This document shows positions 1-11,289 of a stretch of 64,000 bases of DNA, one piece after another. The notes under the pieces were generated by a model that worked only from the letters and a program-made list of their open reading frames with translations, was not told the DNA's origin and made no database searches. Source of the stretch: Gyromitra esculenta (taxonomy: Eukaryota > Ascomycota > Pezizomycetes > Pezizales > Discinaceae); the NCBI GenBank assembly GCA_038503075.1, contig JBCAML010000022.1, positions 620,001 to 684,000 on the forward strand, in the 5' to 3' direction. A program made the translations under genes and the position numbers. The number at the start of each line of letters is the position of its first letter. Position 1 is the first letter of the stretch.

Positions 1-156
1 GCTGTTCACTTCGCTGCACTTATCTAGCCTTGAGATAGACTCCTCGTAGGACTTGTAGAAAACACTGCACTCTTTGAATGTGTTGTTACCTCGTTTAAGT
101 AGCACTGCTTACCTTCAGGGATACTGAAGGGCTTAACAAGGGACTCAACCGTGAGA
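1..156 (+). repeat. LTR-A, right-hand part (cut by window edge)
   Basis: Matches the 3' part of the other LTR-A copies and ends with the family terminus AACCGTGAGA. The following bases belong to an LTR-B copy, so this LTR-A was inserted into LTR-B. Its left half and left target duplication lie outside the window. Confidence 0.85.
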
Positions 157-652
157 GCTGATGGGTTGCCGTCCTGATTGTGTTCTATTCTGCTGGGGGC
201 CTGTCAAGACCCAGAGGGCATGCCAAACTGTTGTGGGTGGAGCACCCGAGGATTCAGCTATTGATCACTTTGGCGCTCTCCGGCACTACTTGGTTGTTCC
301 GTCCAGTTAGACCTTCTTGATCTGCCAGCTACATGCCTTTTCTATGCTGAATGCAGGAATTGGCGCTGATTAATCTACTGTTGCATGTGAGGTGTCCTGC
401 ACTTAATAGATTCTCTATTGTTGCGCCAATGACTCTGGGCCACTGGTACATGCACAGATGGATTGGGAATACAACCACAGGGGCTTCCTGTGTTTGGTAT
501 CACTTGAGATATATCATTGACTCGTCAGCTAATGGTATTCTTGCTGGTTCCACTCCATCGAATCAACTGGGGAGCAGGTATCCACTAGCATGTGGTAGCT
601 ACACCACTCAAGCTGATTCTTACTAGCTCTTTGCTTTCCTGGTACCATAATG

Positions 653-1802
653 TTTCATGGATGGTTGCTTCGTTGGTAGAATAGGTACATGGGTATATGA
701 TTGTCAGGTGTTACGGTTATTCTTTGTGTTTCCTTTGGTTTCTGCTTACAATGAGTCATATGTTTGTCATCATGAGACTGGATTATGTGTATATAAGTGA
801 AGGGTTTTCCCCTCTTGTTGTACTTTTGTAACGGATCTACAATACCGTTACCTGCAGTGAAGCATAAAAGCACCGGACAAGCAGAGAGGTAGTAAGGATC
901 AGCATGAGTGGTGTAGCTACCACATGTTAGAGGATACCTGCTACCCTGCTGTTCCGATGGAGCGGAACCAACGAGAATAACATTTGCTGACGAGCCAATG
1001 ATGTATCTCCGGTGACACCAAATACAGGAAGCTCCTGTGGTGGCGTTTCCAATCCATCTATGCATATACTAGCGGCCCAGAGCCACTGGTGCGGCAATAG
1101 GGAATCTATTAAGTGCAGGACACTTCACATGCAACAGTAGACTGATCAGCGCTGATTCCTACATCCAGCATAGGCATGGCATGCAGCTGGCGGATCAAGA
1201 AGGTCTAACTGGACAGAACAACCGAGGAGTGTCGGAGAGCGCCGAAGTAATCATTAGCTGAATCCTGAGGTGCCCCGCTCACAAAATCTTGGCATGTTCT
1301 CAGGGTCTCGACGGGCCCCCAGCAGAGTAGAACAGAAAGAGGACGGCGAGTCAGCAGCACTGTAAAGATAGTGCATGACCCCGACACCTGTTGCTCTTCT
1401 TCCCATTCTCGTCAGACAGAATACTACCGAGTAGAGCCCTTAAGATTATTGAGTATCTTGCACAAAATACTCTTAACATCTCAACCTGATTTAGTATTTG
1501 CAATGGCCGTATTCCTATACCAATTCCCACTACAGAGCAGTAGGACTACCCCCGTTACAACTTTTCCTTCTTCTTTCTTTAAGCAACATATTCTATAGTA
1601 CACTCTTGTATTTCACAAATACAAACCTTGGTTACATCTCGTAACCTCACGCTGTCGCTGTCTTCAAGTCCTCTTTACTTGAACCGTTCGTAGAGCCTGT
1701 GGAATCCTGCAAAACACCCTTGCTGCTAAGTTTTCTGTTCAAGTAGCACAGCTCATCTCGGGGGATACCTGAGAGCTTGACGGAAAACCTTGCCCCTTGA
1801 GA
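653..1802 (+). repeat. Solo LTR-C, split by a younger LTR-B
   Basis: Begins TTTCATGG and ends CCTTGAGA. It contains the TATATAAG promoter-like box near 791 and, after the inserted LTR-B, the conserved TTTAAGCAAC tract. It is interrupted by LTR-B at 827-1559. Confidence 0.85.
827..1559 (-). repeat. Solo LTR-B, intact (733 bp)
   Basis: Minus-strand copy with termini TGTAACGG and CCGTTACA and a perfect 5-bp duplication ACTTT (822-826 and 1560-1564). The TG...CA ends and 5-bp duplication identify an LTR. It is the youngest layer of the stack at the left edge. Confidence 0.9.
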
Positions 1803-1906
1803 TTATGCTTCACTGCAGGTAACAGTAGTATAGTTCCGTTACATTGGACACCATTCTACAACAGCGCAATACTGCCCCACACTCACCTGCTCTACTAAAG
1901 GCTGGC

Positions 1907-2741
1907 TCTCAAGGAGTGAGATTCTTGTCAAGCTCTCAGGTATTCCCCGAGATAAGCAGTGCTACTTGAATGAGAACCTAACGGCGAGAGTGTATAGGAA
2001 CTTTCTACAGGCTTCTCACGGTTGTGTTTCTTTTTGAGCTCCTCGGTATCCTCGAAGATAAGCAGTGCTACTTGAGAGAGAAAACAACACGTTCGAGGAG
2101 TGCAGAGTTTCTACAAGTTCTATGTGGGGTCTAACACAAAGCGAGTTAAGTGCAGCGTGGAGGAAACAGTGACGGCAAAGGTTCTGAGGTAGAACCGAGA
2201 TAGTAATTCGAACAAGTACAGGAGTAGTTAAACGAGAACGTTGCTTAAGGAAAGAAGAAGAAGAAGACAAAGAATGAACAAAATCCATCACTTAAATATC
2301 CTGCTTTCCCATGTCATAACCCATACCCGACAACAACCAAAACATATCCGAACAACAAGGACATTGTACAGGAAAAGAAAACAATAGCTACCGATAACCT
2401 CATCCTAACCCATTACCCGGTCCTGTCCGTGAAAAGGCTCCACGGATAGTTCAAGTTGTGATGACTTGAAGACAGCGACAGCGAAGGATTACGAGGTGTA
2501 ATCGAGGGTTGTATTGTAGGATACAACGAGTGTACAATAGAAGACGTTGCTTAAAGAAAGAAGAAGGAAAAGTACAGCAAGAGGGGAAATCCCTTCGCTT
2601 ATATACCCATATTCCAATCCTACGATGACAAACGCATGACACATTGCAATGAATACCCAGGAAAACATAACAAACAACAAAGAAATACAACAACAGAATA
2701 TCCCCACAACTAACCTGATAACCAAACAACCATCCATGAAA
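1907..2741 (-). repeat. Solo LTR-C, split by LTR-A
   Basis: Minus-strand copy from TCTCAAGG to CCATGAAA. The flanks CTGGC and CCGGC are a 5-bp duplication with one transition. It is interrupted by LTR-A at 2014-2434. Confidence 0.85.
2014..2434 (-). repeat. Solo LTR-A, intact
   Basis: Runs from TCTCACGG to CCGTGAAA and is flanked by the perfect duplication AGGCT (2009-2013, 2435-2439). This copy fixes the true ends of the family, which are not TG...CA. Confidence 0.92.
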
Positions 2742-2778
2742 CCGGCCCTGCTCTCACACTCTTGTTTTGTGTGTTAAC

Positions 2779-3465
2779 TGTTGTAATGGTACTACCATTA
2801 GTGACATGTGATGAGCAGTATTGTTTTAGTCATGTGCAGTCATTGAACTTAGTAGACAGCTGGAGCCCGGCACTGCAGGGTAACAGCTGGGAACCAGTTA
2901 CCCTACTTTAGTTGGAGAAGTGGAGTATGGCGTGGGGTCGCTCCCATGAGCCACACCACCACCCCATGACGCATATGACCTACGAGGTAACACAAGGAGG
3001 AGTTCTGCTGACGGGCAAACACTACTGGTGCAAGACTGGATGGTGGAGACTCTCATCCATAGGCCAAGAACTCTAGGTACGTGACTAGCTGATGATAACA
3101 TGGCAGACATTCATGGCAGTTGGATTGGATAGTGCTTGGGGTTACCCCTCAATAAGAACCACTGACGTAGTGGGCGCACTGTGCCCGGCGCAAGCGATCC
3201 AGTACCAGCCAACACATGTAGAGGGCTCAGAAGAAGTTTTTAGACAGTTTTATCAGGTGCGACTAGCCCCACTGCGACAGCAAAGCCATCCTGATCTGTA
3301 CTTTTGGAGAAGGGGGACATGGGCTAAAAAAGTGCGTCCCAGAGGGCAAAAGTAACACCCGGGTTGTCAAGCCAAACCATCCGGCGGAATGTGGCCCGGA
3401 GGGTATATGAGGGAGCTCCTGTGAAAAAATGATGTCAATTGAACAAGTATTGGCTGAGTTATGAG
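2779..3465. repeat. Repeat D, copy 1, left part
   Basis: About 690 bp that recurs at 54345-54885 plus 55754-55920. The first ~120 bp (about 2785-2907) is inverted relative to the copy at 54 kb. No convincing coding frame is shared between copies. The copy continues at 10760 after a LINE insertion. The class of this repeat is unknown. Confidence 0.75.
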
Positions 3466-3940
3466 AACTTAACTGAAACCTCCGAAATCTTCGTTGCAAC
3501 CACATAACACACACCCAAAAGTCTCTATCCATTTGGCTTCATTTCTTCCACAAGCTTAATATTATTTCTGTTCCTTTTGCTTCCTACGGAGCATTCGTCC
3601 ACCACTGAAGGGTCTACAGCCCAACCAAAAGAACCTACTGGCTCACCTGCACTAGCCCCGGGAACTCATTTCACGGTTACTATCACCAATAACTGAGTGC
3701 TGCCTCCAACATCTGAAGACTTTCTGCCACTTCCACATCTACTCTTATTTTCTACAGGTGCATTTGCCTAATCTCAACCTGGAGGGCCTGTCTACTCCCT
3801 CCAGGCAATCCCAATCACCACCCCCCTCACTGCTGAAACTTGTCCAGTTCAGCTTCACATCCGAGCAACTTGCTAGCTGTAAAAGAAATCTCTCAAGGCC
3901 CTCCCCCTTTCCCCAATGCTCCAGCTCCCCAATCAAAGAC

Positions 3941-5795
3941 ATGGCTGCCGTTCTCACGGTTCAGTCCTTTGTTAAGCCCTTCAGTATCCCTGAAGGTGAG
4001 CAGTGCTACTTAAGCGAAGTTCTAACACGTTCGAAGAGTGCGATGTTTCTACAAGTTCTACATGGGATCTAACTCAAGGCGAGTTAAGTGTAGCGGAATA
4101 GGGACAGCAACAGCGTGGGTTTTGAGGTAGAACCGAAGTAGTATAAAAGTAATACAGTTAGAAGTGAAACGAGAACGTTGCTTAACGAAAGAGAGAAGAA
4201 GACAACAGAAGCGACCAAAATCCATGACTTAAATACCCCGCTTTCCTTCCGATAACCCATAACTGAAACTAACCGAGCCACAAAAGCATTATAATGAAAT
4301 CCCTAATTGACCGCACCCATCATAACCGAACCCTAACCCATTACCCACTACGATCCATGAAAGCCGTTAGTGCTACTACCGCATTTGGATTGCTTGGTCT
4401 TTTTAATGAGGACTTGATTGTATCACCCGATACAATTGACATCGTTGATGAAAGCATGGAAGAAGACATTGTCGATGACAATGACTCAATTGCTGTTGTA
4501 GAAAGCCATCTCTTTGAAGACGATTCTGCTGTGCCACCCTTCCCACACACATTTACCGAAGGCATTGACTATATGCCTGAAGCAAGCCAAGGCACCGACA
4601 AAAACCATTATCTCTGTTGGCTTATCCACAGCGAGTTTAGCAAAATGGCAAACCTCCATGATGTAACCAATGGACGTATTTCCACTCTGCAACAACAAGT
4701 TACCACCTTAAAGGCTACGGTCAGTGGACTTACCGCCACCGTCAATCAACTGACCACTTCCATTAAGCAAAGCGACAAGACCATCAACAGTTTGCAAGAA
4801 ATTGTAACTAAGCTAAAGGAAAACGGTCAAACCCTCAGGAACAGGAATGCGGCCCCCTCTTTGAACCCACCAAACCAAAAATCCTGTGCAAACATTGCAA
4901 AAGCCGGAGGCCCAGGCCAAGCTCAAATCAAGCCAAAGCCCAAGCCCAAGAAAGAAACTCTCTTCAAACTAGAGTTTACCAAGGTTAACTGAGAACTGAT
5001 CGTTGAACTTTCTGAACCGGCTCCACTTTCAGCTACAACAGATGCAATCCTCACCTCCGTCAACCGTGCCCTTCCAGATACTCATAATCTCTGCTTCGCA
5101 AAATTCACCATGTGGGGCAATATAATGCTTCATACCTTTCCCTCTGTTTTGGCTGGTGAAGTTGTCAAATATGAAATGGAAATCACTAGTGCCCTCACAG
5201 ACATAAAACTTGCCCCCTCCTCTGTCCACGTAAACAGTCGTTGGAGTGAATTCCTTGTTCACAATGTTCCAACTTACATTGGATCTGGCAAAGAAGCAGG
5301 CAAGGCCCTTGCCAATGCCATTACCCAACACATTCCTAGCATTAAATTTGCCCAGATTCCTAGATGGCTTCTCCCAGATGAGCGAAGAACCAAGGAGTGC
5401 TCTACAATGGTCATCTCCCTTCCCTCTCGAAACACCCTTTAAATCCTTGGTTTCAGGGAACTGGCTATCTTCAACAGATTATGCAGAATTGCAAACTATG
5501 TTTCCTCCTCCTCTTCCACCCAGTTCCGAAAATGTCAAATATATGGCCACCACCAGGACCTATGCCTGAAAGAAACACCGCCAGTCTCCACAGTATGCGC
5601 AGGTCCCCATCTAACCAATGACCACAAATGCGACTCCTACAAAGGAGGACCAAAGTGCGCTCACCCTCCCACTAGATGTGTCCCATGCGGCAATACCGGC
5701 CACCGCTCAAGCAATCCCTCATGCCCAGCAAGAGCCAAAGTTCAACTCCTCAGAAGACAACAAACCAGCAGGCAGGCTCCCGCCGACCAACAATG
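3941..5795 (+). pseudogene. LINE-1 ORF1 (Gag-like, zinc knuckles), broken
   Basis: RNA-binding ORF1 protein of LINE-1. The start ATG at 3941 (MAAV) is separated from the rest by the LTR-A at 3952-4362; the frame resumes at 4363-4368. Visible parts are an acidic N-terminal stretch, a heptad-like segment near 4640-4820 that suggests a coiled coil, a Lys/Pro-rich linker, and several Cys/His knuckles near 5520-5730. In-frame stops lie at 4990 (TGA) and 5440 (TAA), with the same frame open on both sides. ORF2 starts where this frame ends. Confidence 0.75.
3952..4362 (-). repeat. Solo LTR-A in LINE-1 ORF1
   Basis: 411 bp from TCTCACGG to CCATGAAA, with perfect duplication GCCGT (3947-3951, 4363-4367). 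It splits codon 4 of ORF1. Confidence 0.92.
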
Positions 5796-6080
5796 AGTAC
5801 ACCACCCCCTAGCAGCATAGCCTTAGTGCAGCAACTGAACTGCGCTCGAGGAAAGGCCGCCACTTTTTCAGAACTCTTATCCCTTTCCCCTCCTGATAAG
5901 AAATGTCCCACCCTATGCCTACTCCTTCAAGAGCCATGGACAGCAACCACTGGCCTCCTTCCCACTATCCCAGGATACACCATGCATGTACCAACCCAAA
6001 AGTTACCCAAGTGCGTGGCCTATATTAAAAAGGATCACGGACTGAATCCCACACTCATCGGCTCCTACAATGACTCCATA

Positions 6081-6980
6081 CCGTATAATCTCGGAAATAA
6101 CGAACAGGGCTGGGCTGAGACAGCATAGAGAGCAAGGCCATTGAGTGGCCAAACACAGATATAGTTGAGATTGGAATATAAAAATCCCAGATGTTCTTAT
6201 GGTTCAGCCCCTTATTAAGCCCTTCAGTATCCCTGAAGGTGAGCAGTGCTACGTAAAAGAGGTACCAACACGTTTGAGGAGTGCAAGGTTTCTACAAGTT
6301 ATACGGTGGGGTCTAACTCAAGGCGAGTTAAGTGTATCGGCGAGGGCAGAGACAGAGAGGGTTCTGAGGGAGAACTGAGATGATATTATAACAATACAGC
6401 AGAAGTGAAACGAGAACGTTGCTTAAGGAAAGAAGAGAAAGAAGATACAAAACGACCGAAATCCGTCACTTAAATACCTCGCTTTTGACATACGATGACT
6501 CACAATCAAACCAAAACCGAACAACAAAGACATTATATTCCTCACTGAAACCATTGCAACCAGCACATTATCCTTGACCCATTACTCACCTTTATCCATG
6601 AAAGATGTCTAAAGCCAGATTACTATTATCACACTATCAGTGAATCTCACCATGTATGAAAGGGTTATAAATTTCTAGTTATATTTTCGCTGAGTAAGTG
6701 AGAGCTGCCAGTGTGTACATACAATGGTAATGACCGGAATGCTCTTGGGTTTTCTTGGACCAGTAACCTTTTTTTCCCCTGGGTACTGAAAGTTAAGTAC
6801 AAGGCCAATGGGATTAACTGCTTGATATTATGGATAGTTGTAATGTTCACAACACTATCGAGCGCTACAGATCTATATATTTTGTTGTTGCTGAATATGT
6901 GGTATATTTTGGCCACTAAACGGTCTTGCTCTCTATGCTGTCTCAGCCCAGTCCCGTTCATTATTTCTGAGATTATACGG
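6081..6980. mobile_element. Non-autonomous TIR element with TA duplication
   Basis: Starts CCGTATAATCTC and ends with its inverse, flanked by TA (6079-6080, 6981-6982). The inverted repeats run about 70 bp with a few differences. Without the LTR-A inside, it is about 485 bp. No transposase frame is seen. TA duplication and TIRs suggest a Tc1/mariner-type passenger. Confidence 0.8.
6195..6603 (-). repeat. Solo LTR-A in the TIR element
   Basis: 409 bp with duplication GATGT (6190-6194, 6604-6608). The left terminus is changed to TCTTATGG, a C-to-T type difference from TCTCACGG. Confidence 0.9.
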
Positions 6981-9900
6981 TACTCGCAATGTGTATCCAA
7001 ATAAATAAAACAAAACTGGAAATCACCAATGTTTATGCCCCCACAGGCAAAGAAGTGAACCAATTCCTCCTAACCCACAAACCTCTTAAATCTGCCATTA
7101 TTTCGGGCGACTTAAACTTACACCACTCCCGTTGTTATGGGGACCAGACACAGGAATACAACGACAGAATGCACTACCTTAATAATATGGCACTGGTTGA
7201 CAACCTCCTTCATATGATGGACGGTTTCAGCATGACCCTTGCTAATAACCCTGAAGTGTTCACCCACTTTCCCCACAATAAAACTCGACCCACAATCCCT
7301 GACCTAACTTTCACTAAGCTACCTGACCACCCTCTATTGCACTGGCAGGTGGTAGATAATGACGGGCATGGATCAGACCACAGCTTCATTCGGATGACAA
7401 TCAATATTGCCTCCCTTACCTTTGTCCCACGGAAACTATACAACAAGACCAATTGGATTAAATTTGACAAAGTCATTCAATGTATAAACCCTTTGAGCAT
7501 GTAATGGCGGACATCCAAGGCAACATTAGAATCAGCTAACACAATTCTTGACCGAATTAGCCTGATGATAGATGAATGTACACCAATGTCTAAACCCAAA
7601 ACACGTGCAGTCGCATGGTGGACACCGGAACTTACAAAACTCCGGAAGAAAGTCGCTGTGGTACAACGATATCATCGGAAAGAACACACCTTGAGATTAT
7701 CTGACAAATTGAAGGAATATGAGAAGCAATGGAAAGCCAAAGTACAACTCACCTATTGGACATATTGGGACCAGAAGATCTCCTCCGCCACTCAATCTAC
7801 AGGCTGGCAAGTAATATCTGGCCAGAGAAAAACACCATCGCATACTGAACCCTCTATCCTCGGAAAAGAAAGCTTTGATGAAAAATTCCAACTCTTCACG
7901 GAATCCTTTTTCCCACCATCCCCTGCTATCCTGTCCCCACTTTCTCAAGGATGGATCCCCAAGATACCAAGTGGCAACCCAATTGATTACCTACCTGTCA
8001 CTCCTGCAGAAGTTAACCTGGCAGTACAGAACACAACAGACAAAGCACCTAGACTCAATGACATACCATATAGTATCGTACAAAGAATTCAGTCAGCTAA
8101 GCCGGACGTCCTTCACATTCTCTTCTCAAAGCTACTTTGGCACTCAGTTCTCCCACCTCAATGGAAAGTTGCAAAGATCATCCTTATACCCAAGCCGTGA
8201 AAAGAAACATACAACCACCAAAAGGAATACAGGCCAATATCCCTCCAGTCCTGTGTCTCTAAAATATTGGAGAAAATTGTGATGTAAAGACTAGTTGACA
8301 TTGCTACAAAATTAAAAGCCTTTTCCAGGGAACATATGGGCAGCATACCTAAGCGATCAGCGATAAACGCACTCATGACGATTCTGACCCATGCACACGC
8401 AAATACCGCCACACAAGTACCTGGAAGAGGGATAAAAGGGACTGACAAAAGAGCACCTACAATCCCGGGACCTTCCCTCCTAACCAATGATGTCAATGGC
8501 GCATATAATTGCGTCGTGCACTCTAGGCTTGTTGAACTACTGACCCTATGAGGATTCCCTCAATATCTTTGCAAATGAATCAATGACTTCTTATCCAACC
8601 GCAGAATTCAGTATCACTTTGATGACCAACAGTCAAAAATCATTCCCTTCCTAGCTGGAGTCCCCCAAGGATCCCTCCTCTCCCCAGTTCTATATGTTCA
8701 TTATCCCTCTAATTTAAGCACCACAAGAGCAACCCTGAGTGAACCGAGCATGGCCTACATTGATGACGAAGGACTTTTGCAAGTGTCTTTAAATCAATCA
8801 TTTGCTACGCAAAGGCTGCAAAAGAACGTTGAAGCTAGTGTTGAACAAGCAAAGCATCTTAATAACTGCTACTCCACCACTAAAACAGAATTGTTACACA
8901 TCATCAATCTGAAAGGAAGACCGCCAGACAGGAATGTCTGTACTGTAAACGTCCATGGATTGGTAATCCAACTCAAGCCTATCCTCAAATCCCTCAGAGT
9001 ATGGATTGACAAAAGATTGTTGTTCTATCATCATGCCACACTGATACAAAGCAGACTCAGACAAGGAGCGGCAGCTCTAAAAGCCTTTGCCTGGAGAACT
9101 AATGCCTCCCCTCAAGCATTACATCACCTTGTCAATACAACTCTCCTCACTGGTGTGTTATGGGGGAGTGAAGCAAGGTGGACTGGGCATAATAACATTG
9201 GAACAATAATCCTATCACTATACCTATCCCTTGCATGATCTCTCACTGGCCTACCTTGTTATACCAAAGGACAAATGGTGTTATGTGAAGCTCATCTCCC
9301 ACCTCTCAAACTCCTCCTTGACTGCAAATCCAGAAAATATCGAATATGCGTTCTCCTCTCAGAAAACACACATCCTCATCAAAACACGCTCAAAAAGCTT
9401 CTATTAAGCAAGCCCCCCTCCCTTTGTTGGCACAGGACAAAGAAGAATTGCTTCCCAACTCCATTAATTGCTTCCCTTGTCGCCAATTCTGGAAAGCCTT
9501 ACCCCTCTTGACCCTCACCTCTACCTCCCACACGAATGTCTAGAAATATCCTTCCTCTCTAAAAAAATTACCCCAGTCAACCATAGGCTGTGGATAGAGA
9601 CCCTCTCACGCTCCCTGCTTGTATATACTGATGGTTCTAAGTCAACAGAAGGAATTATTACATCTGGGTGGGTGGTATATGACCCTGATGTCTCTCTCCT
9701 ATCGCCTATTACCTCAGGCAATTGCAGCCTGGGGTGCCATGCAGAAGTTATCGACGGTGAAACACACGCCACCCAGGTAGCACTCAGCACAATGACCTTT
9801 GATGTCTCACACAATACAATTTACATCTGTGTTGATAACCAAATGGCCCTCAAATCACTAACTGGAGGCCCCTCTTACAGCTGAGAGTTCCTCCATCAGA

Positions 9901-10737
9901 CTCTTCAAATCATCAAGTCCTACTGACAGCACAGCTGGAACATGAAAGCCATCTGGACACCATCGCATGTTGGAATCATTGGCAACGACAAAGCAGACTC
10001 CCTAGCCCAACAAGTGCATACTTCTCTACCATGCAAATGGACTCGGGCAACTCTAGCCTGGCTCAGAAACAAACCAACTCAGCATATGATACGACACTGG
10101 AAAAATGATACACCAAATGGCAAGTGAACCCACCTTATCTGGGCCTGAAGTTTCCATACAATTTCCCATGGCGCAGTTCCTGTTTAAAGCCAGAACAAGC
10201 ACGAAAAGGGCAGATATGACACCCTTTGACACCAAAGAGAAGACCTGTGACTGTGGGGATACCCTTTCCTCCGATCACTTGATTTTAGAATGCAAATTGT
10301 TTGCGCAGCAAAGAGAAGTTGCCCTGAGGGAGATGGGCATAAATTGTATGAAGGCGGATATGTTATTTCCTAAGAAAGATGTTTTTCCTTTATTGAAGTT
10401 CTTGAAGCAAATAGGTTTATGTTCTTTTGAGCGGTACAGGGTGGAAGACGGCATGGCGGAGGAGGATTTTATTGATAACACTTAATGTTTTGTTCATCTC
10501 TTATGCTACTCAGCATGGAAGGCCATGCAAGATCCTTTTGTTTATGATGTGTGATGGAGGAGGTTGCAGTTGGGTTTTATTTGTTTTTTGCTATCTATTC
10601 CTTATGTTGTTTCTCATTTCTTTTATGTATTGGGGGTGTAGGGTTGAGGTGGAGGCCTTGTACCGTGTTGTACTGTGCCATTCGGGTACGAGATGGAGGA
10701 TTGGTTCCACATGGTCGTGTAGTTCATCTAAAATTAT

Positions 10738-10762
10738 ATAATTATTATTATTATTATTATTA
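10738..10762 (+). repeat. ATT triplet tail of LINE-1
   Basis: An ATT/TTA run at the 3' end of LINE-1, directly before the resumed repeat D. Some LINE clades end in short tandem repeats rather than poly(A). LINE-2 in this window ends in poly(A). Confidence 0.75.
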
Positions 10763-11285
10763 TGAACTCCCGAAGTTGGCTGCTTGGAATGTCACCCTGA
10801 CTACTGCCAATCGCCTTGGAGCAATGACTGGCCCCCAGGCTGAAGGCAAAGAGGTGAGGAGACTGTGGAAGCGAATCCTTCTGCCAATGCAGTATTCTGC
10901 AGCAGGCTTGGTCGCTTGGAATGTCCACGTAATCCTCAGGCTTCAGTCTACCATGTGGTACGACCAGCCATCGGAGATAAGTGTTCTCTCAGTGACGGAA
11001 TGCAAACCTGCTGGAGTAGAACCTGAGCGAAGTAAGTATAGATTGGTTCAAGGTAGTGGGTCTGACTTACTAGTATAAAAGTATTGAGATCATGGCCACC
11101 TGTAAAGAATCCTCATCTTCCACACTATAGTAGCAATAGTGAGTTACCTGCAAAGCGAAACCTTGTGTATATTAAGTTTGGTGAGCAACAACTTTCTGCT
11201 GAAGCACTTATCCTTATCCATTATACACATACACATATTCACACGGCTACACTCCAGAGTCCTTGTCTCTCGGAGGGTCCCTGTT
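10760..11285. repeat. Repeat D, copy 1, right part
   Basis: Matches 55910-55983 and then 61781 to about 62230. Similarity between the copies stops near the shared GTCCCTG at about 11280 and 62225, which may be the element end. No coding frame is shared by both copies. Confidence 0.7.
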
Positions 11286-11289
11286 ACAA

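Larger units (their letters stand above)
157..1843 (+). repeat. Old LTR-B copy, split by LTR-C
   Basis: Bases 157-652 and 1803-1843 align with the body and the 3' end (ending CCGTTACA) of the LTR-B copies at 20121, 45730 and 57579. It is more diverged than those copies. It is interrupted at 652/1803 by an LTR-C with an imperfect 5-bp duplication (TAATG / TTATG). Its 5' part lies beyond the LTR-A at the window edge. It sits in a LINE ORF1 remnant. Confidence 0.8.
1844..2778 (+). pseudogene. LINE-2 family ORF1 3' fragment, split by LTR-C
   Basis: Bases 1844-1906 and 2742 to about 2778 align with 24025-24120, the zinc-knuckle end of ORF1 in the ORF1-only LINE. At the codon where both full copies have TAA, this fragment has AAA. 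So the stop in those copies is probably derived, and the ancestral protein ran on. Confidence 0.7.
5793..10483 (+). pseudogene. LINE-1 ORF2 (endonuclease, RT, RNase H), broken
   Basis: An APE-type endonuclease begins at 5793, is interrupted by a TIR element at 6081-6980, and resumes with ITNVYAP, SGDLN and GSDHSF. The reverse transcriptase has GVPQGSLLSP near 8660 and YIDD near 8757. The RNase H domain shows YTDGSK near 9627, an acidic residue in HAEVIDGE, DNQMA near 9834 and SHVG...DKAD near 9965. A C-terminal CDCG...DH...C motif lies at 10247-10292. There are many stops and frameshifts, for example TAA at 7502, TGA at 8198 and TGA near 9236. It supplied the replication enzymes of LINE-1 and is now dead. 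Confidence 0.85.
3466..10759 (+). mobile_element. LINE-1: full-length, decayed Tad-like LINE with RNase H
   Basis: A non-LTR retrotransposon inserted in repeat D. The flanks share TTATGA (3459-3464 and 10760-10765), taken as the target duplication. Order: 5' UTR, ORF1 with CCHC knuckles, ORF2 with endonuclease, reverse transcriptase, RNase H and a terminal CCHC, then a 3' tail of ATT triplets. It carries two LTR-A copies and a TIR element. Many stops show it is inactive. Confidence 0.85.

Noticed and set aside
351..1065. Overlapping ORFs such as MHRWIGNATTGAS... on both strands, also near 20616 and 46225
   Set aside because: They recur in every LTR-B copy, with no shared function or codon signal, and lie inside a solo LTR.
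10551..11078. 175-codon ORF across the LINE-1 tail
   Set aside because: It runs from the LINE 3' UTR through the ATT triplets into repeat D, and the second D copy does not keep the frame.
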